Shown here: positions 4,714 to 6,629 of the stretch, piece after piece
Layout: every line of letters starts with the position of its first letter
How positions within the stretch are numbered: the first letter of the stretch is position 1
Source: Candidatus Bathyarchaeota archaeon B23
Lineage (GTDB): Archaea; Thermoproteota; Bathyarchaeia; TCS64; B23
Length of the DNA: 6,629 bases
Assembly: GCA_001593875.1 (NCBI GenBank)
Contig: LUCA01000040.1
Span: forward strand, 1-6,629
Direction of reading: 5' to 3'
Translations under genes and position numbers: made by a program
The notes under the pieces: model-generated
The model's input: the letters and a program-made list of their open reading frames with translations, nothing else
Databases searched by the model: none
Told to the model about the DNA's origin: nothing

Positions 4714-4968
4714 ATGATCAGGTGTTACACCCTTGTGAGGGTCCTTCCGACGAGGGATGAGGAGGTCTATGAGAAGGTGAGGAGCTTCAAGGAGGTGAGG
4801 GAGATCTCCCTCACCTACGGAGAGTATGATCTGGTGCTCAAGGTCGAGGTGAACTCCCTGGAGGAGCTGGATGGCTTCATCTTCAATAAGTTGAGGGTCA
4901 TCGATGGGATCGAGGCGACGACGACGCTGATAGAGGCGAGGCCCAGCTGGATGAAGGGGGAGGATTGA
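4714..4968 (+). CDS. Stand-alone RAM (Lrp/AsnC ligand-binding) domain protein
   Basis: An 84-residue protein consisting only of the regulator-of-amino-acid-metabolism (RAM) domain, with no helix-turn-helix. The pattern is beta-alpha-beta-beta-alpha-beta: CYTLVRVLP (residues 4-12), helix DEEVYEKVRSF, strand VREISLTY, the conserved Gly36-Glu-Tyr-Asp39 turn, strand LVLKVEV, helix SLEELDGFIFNKLRV and last strand EATTTLIEA. Such domains form dimers and higher rings and bind small effectors between subunits. Stand-alone versions are known in archaea and bacteria and can associate with full-length Lrp proteins. The full-length Lrp encoded nearby is a natural candidate partner. The ATG at 4714 has GCGAGG upstream. 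A GGAGG in its last codons (4957-4962 region) serves the next gene. Confidence 0.92.
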   Translation: MIRCYTLVRVLPTRDEEVYEKVRSFKEVREISLTYGEYDLVLKVEVNSLEELDGFIFNKLRVIDGIEATTTLIEARPSWMKGED

Positions 4969-4969
4969 G

Positions 4970-5395
4970 TTGGAGAGGATTCCCACCGTCGTGGGGGACA
5001 TCATGAGCAGCCCCGTCGTGACGGTGGACGCTGAGATCATCGTGAGGGATGCAGCCCTGCTGATGAGGGAGAGGGACATCGGAAGCGTCCTGGTGGTGGA
5101 GAGGGGCAGGCCTGCAGGCATCGTCACCGAGAGGGACCTGTTGGAGAGGGTTGTCGCCCCATGCCGAGACCCCTGTGAGGTGAGGGTGAGGGAGATCATG
5201 TCGACGCCCCTTATCACCATAGAGAGAGAGGCGAGCATACTCGACGCCATGAGGAAGATGAGGGTGAGGGGGATCCGCAGACTCATAGTGGTGGAGGATG
5301 AGGAGGTGGTGGGCGTCGTATCCTCCAGGGACATCATGATGGGCATCTCAGTTGCAGCCCTCACCTCCTTCAGCGTCCTGCTGAGGAGGAGGTGA
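4970..5395 (+). CDS. Two-CBS-domain protein (TTG start)
   Basis: A 141-residue protein made almost wholly of a CBS pair (Bateman module), which binds adenine nucleotides or S-adenosylmethionine and acts as an energy or metabolite sensor. CBS1 covers residues 9-61 (DIMSSPVVTVD through GIVTERDLL) and CBS2 residues 74-127 (EIMSTPLITIE through GVVSSRDIM). The ligand-contact T/S-x-x-D residues are Thr53/Asp56 and Ser118/Asp121. There is no attached catalytic or DNA-binding domain. The TTG at 4970 is one base after the RAM stop with GGAGG about 7 bases ahead, and the product starts directly at the first domain, so the start is credible. The tail (ISVAALTSFSVLLRRR) is hydrophobic then basic and may contact the membrane or the next protein. 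Co-translation with the RAM gene is very likely. Confidence 0.93.
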   Translation: MERIPTVVGDIMSSPVVTVDAEIIVRDAALLMRERDIGSVLVVERGRPAGIVTERDLLERVVAPCRDPCEVRVREIMSTPLITIEREASILDAMRKMRVRGIRRLIVVEDEEVVGVVSSRDIMMGISVAALTSFSVLLRRR

Positions 5396-5396
5396 G

Positions 5397-5633
5397 ATGG
5401 GGGGTATAGATGAGCACCTAGCCCAGCATCGAAGGGCTGTCTTGGCTGTCTTGATGATCCCCGTCGCCGCCTCCCTCGTCGCCCTCCTCCTAGTAACCCT
5501 CCTCAGAGGCTTGCAACCCCTCATCCTATACGTCGCCGTCGGCCTAATCCTCGCCCAATACCTCATGCTGGTGAGATATATCCTGAGGAGGCTGGAGGCC
5601 GCCGAGCGGGGGCGAGGCGTTAAGGAGTTTTGA
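5397..5633 (+). CDS. Small two-helix membrane protein of unknown function (78 aa)
   Basis: Two strongly hydrophobic segments, about residues 14-35 (VLAVLMIPVAASLVALLLVT) and 39-60 (LILYVAVGLILAQYLMLV), are joined by a very short turn (RGLQ), making a helical hairpin. The N-terminus contains HRR just before helix 1 and the C-terminal tail is basic (RYILRRLEAAERGRGVKEF). By the positive-inside rule both ends should be cytoplasmic. I do not recognise the family. The ATG is one base after the CBS stop. AGGAGG about 4 bases ahead, lying in the CBS coding end, gives translation coupling. Close linkage suggests it anchors or is regulated by the CBS protein, which is inference. It is not a proteolipid K subunit: no buried carboxylate is visible in either helix. 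Confidence 0.85.
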   Translation: MGGIDEHLAQHRRAVLAVLMIPVAASLVALLLVTLLRGLQPLILYVAVGLILAQYLMLVRYILRRLEAAERGRGVKEF

Positions 5634-5634
5634 A

Positions 5635-5647
5635 GAAAAACTTTTAA
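5635..5647 (+). promoter_or_regulatory. BRE/TATA promoter of the ATPase subunit I gene
   Basis: GAAAAACTTTTAA, right after the membrane-protein stop, has a purine-rich BRE followed by a TATA-like CTTTTAA. Its centre is about 36 bases before the ATG at 5681, so the leader would be about 10 bases. This marks the ATPase genes as a separate transcription unit. Confidence 0.6.
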
Positions 5648-5680
5648 CTCCTCAGCATCCCATAGAGTTGATTCGCCTTG

Positions 5681-6629
5681 ATGAAGTTCACCATCATCAT
5701 GCCGAGGGAGTATGAGCCTCTGCTCCTGAGGGAGATCGGCAAAGCAGGGATCGCCCAGCTGAAGGAGGTAACCGGAGAGGAGTTTGAGAGGCTTAAGAGG
5801 CTGGAGGAGAGGGTCGTCGATCTCCACAGCCTCCGGGAGAGGCTTCAAAAACTCATGGAGGAGCTGGAGGAGCTCGGCGTCCAGGCCGTTGAGGCGGCCC
5901 TCTCAGAGGAGGAGTTGAGGAGGTTCGCCAAGGACCCCAATGCCGTCTTAGAGGAGCTGGCCAGTAGGGTGAGGAAGGGGGCTGAGAGGATCAGGGAGCT
6001 GGAGAGGGGGGCGTGGGAGGCGAGGTTTAGGGCTGAGAGCCTGAAGGCCCTGGAGCCTGAGGAGTTGAAGAGATGCATCGCCGTCGGCGTCGTGAGCCTC
6101 CCATTGGAGGAACTCCTCCCCACGTATCTAAAGAGATTTGAGGACCTCAGCTACAAGGTGGTGGAGGTCTCAGCCGAGAGGGGATACCTCTATGTCTTCG
6201 GCCCCGAGGAGCGCCGGGAGTGGGTTGAGGTCCTCTTCCAACTCTTCGAGGTGGAGGACATCTTCCAACTCCTGGGGACCAGAGATGTCCTGCTGGCCCT
6301 TAGCCCCGAGAGGAGGGAGGAGGTGAAGGCTCAGTATGAGAAGGAGGAAGAGGAGTATAGGAGGCTCATCGAGGCGGAGAGGAGGAGGCTCTCAGAGCTC
6401 GTGGGGAGGATTAGACGCCTACGCCGCACCCTTGGGGCCCTCCTGGAGGTGGATAGGCCGACCCTCCCGGAGGAGGCTTTGACGCTGCTGCACCTCCTAA
6501 GCCTACCCGATCGAAGGGTGCCAGTGCTGAGGACCAGCGTCGTCTCCATCCTCCAGGGCTGGATACCTGAGGAGGGGGAGGAGAAGCTGAACGAGATCGT
6601 GAGAGGGCTGGAGGAGAAGACGGGTGAAC
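5681..6629 (+). CDS. atpI: A/V-type ATP synthase subunit I (a-subunit), N-terminal part, cut by window edge
   Basis: Membrane stator subunit of the archaeal A-type ATP synthase. 316 residues of a family usually around 620-700 are visible; the frame is open at the edge. This part is the cytosolic N-terminal domain. It begins MKFTIIMPREYEPLLLREIG with a beta-alpha fold, then long charged coiled-coil helices (about residues 30-115), a globular alpha/beta lobe (about 128-205), and a second coiled-coil arm (about 210-265). Near the visible end, residues 294-310 contain VVSILQGWIPEEGEEKL, the family hallmark preceding the membrane half. The eight-helix membrane domain lies outside. ATG at 5681 is preferred over TTG at 5678, as the product then starts normally. 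Downstream genes are presumably the rest of the ATPase operon. Confidence 0.92.
   Translation, partial: MKFTIIMPREYEPLLLREIGKAGIAQLKEVTGEEFERLKRLEERVVDLHSLRERLQKLMEELEELGVQAVEAALSEEELRRFAKDPNAVLEELASRVRKGAERIRELERGAWEARFRAESLKALEPEELKRCIAVGVVSLPLEELLPTYLKRFEDLSYKVVEVSAERGYLYVFGPEERREWVEVLFQLFEVEDIFQLLGTRDVLLALSPERREEVKAQYEKEEEEYRRLIEAERRRLSELVGRIRRLRRTLGALLEVDRPTLPEEALTLLHLLSLPDRRVPVLRTSVVSILQGWIPEEGEEKLNEIVRGLEEKTGE

Noticed and set aside
4694..4717. Seven-codon upstream ORF starting at ATG 4694 before the RAM gene
   Set aside because: With the predicted transcript start near 4706 it would not be transcribed, and nothing suggests attenuation.
4432..5364. 310-codon open frame on the minus strand opposite the 4381-5395 genes
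   Set aside because: Its product is a Ser/Thr/Leu/Pro-biased string without domain patterns, while the opposite strand encodes clear RAM and CBS proteins. GC-rich codon bias keeps the antisense frame open.
5348..5848. 166-codon minus-strand frame opposite the membrane protein and the start of subunit I
   Set aside because: It crosses a well-formed promoter at 5635-5647 and two convincing plus-strand genes; the composition is that of a shadow frame.

Overview
The window is a GC-rich stretch of archaeal chromosome. The evidence is direct: the small subunit of the eukaryote-type primase, an archaeal GINS subunit, eL42 (L44e), eS27, aIF2-alpha, Nop10, archaeal Lrp-type regulators, and an A/V-type ATPase subunit I. 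No bacterial or eukaryotic genome carries this set together. Arginine is mostly AGG, TTG and GTG starts are common, and promoters look like BRE/TATA boxes. This fits a thermophilic or thermophile-derived lineage, perhaps of the TACK/Bathyarchaeia kind, but that placement is inference.

Bases 1-2901 form one tightly packed plus-strand operon for replication and translation: priS (5' end outside the window), gins51, rpl44e, rps27e, aif2a and nop10. The first four genes overlap by ATGA or TGATG junctions and the later gaps are 7 and 3 bases, so translation is probably coupled. Nop10 is only 55 codons and starts with TTG, so it is easily missed.

Bases 2902-3479 hold a separately promoted gene for a protein with a ribbon-helix-helix-like N-terminus and an unrecognised C-terminal domain. 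Two minus-strand genes converge on it: a full-length Lrp/AsnC regulator (3643-4089) and, overlapping its 3' end, a likely unannotated 59-codon ORF (3485-3664). Bases 4090-4380 are an AT-rich divergent control region with several short inverted repeats.

Bases 4381-5633 hold four small plus-strand genes: an unrecognised 91-residue protein, a stand-alone RAM (Lrp ligand-binding) domain, a two-CBS protein and a two-helix membrane protein. Together they look like a small-molecule sensing group. A new promoter then precedes the A-type ATPase subunit I gene, which runs off the right edge.

The left half is conventional core archaeal biology. The less explored parts are the 4381-5633 sensing group, the small ORF at 3485-3664, the unknown domain at 2943-3479, the cysteine-rich insertion of PriS, and the dyads between the divergent genes.
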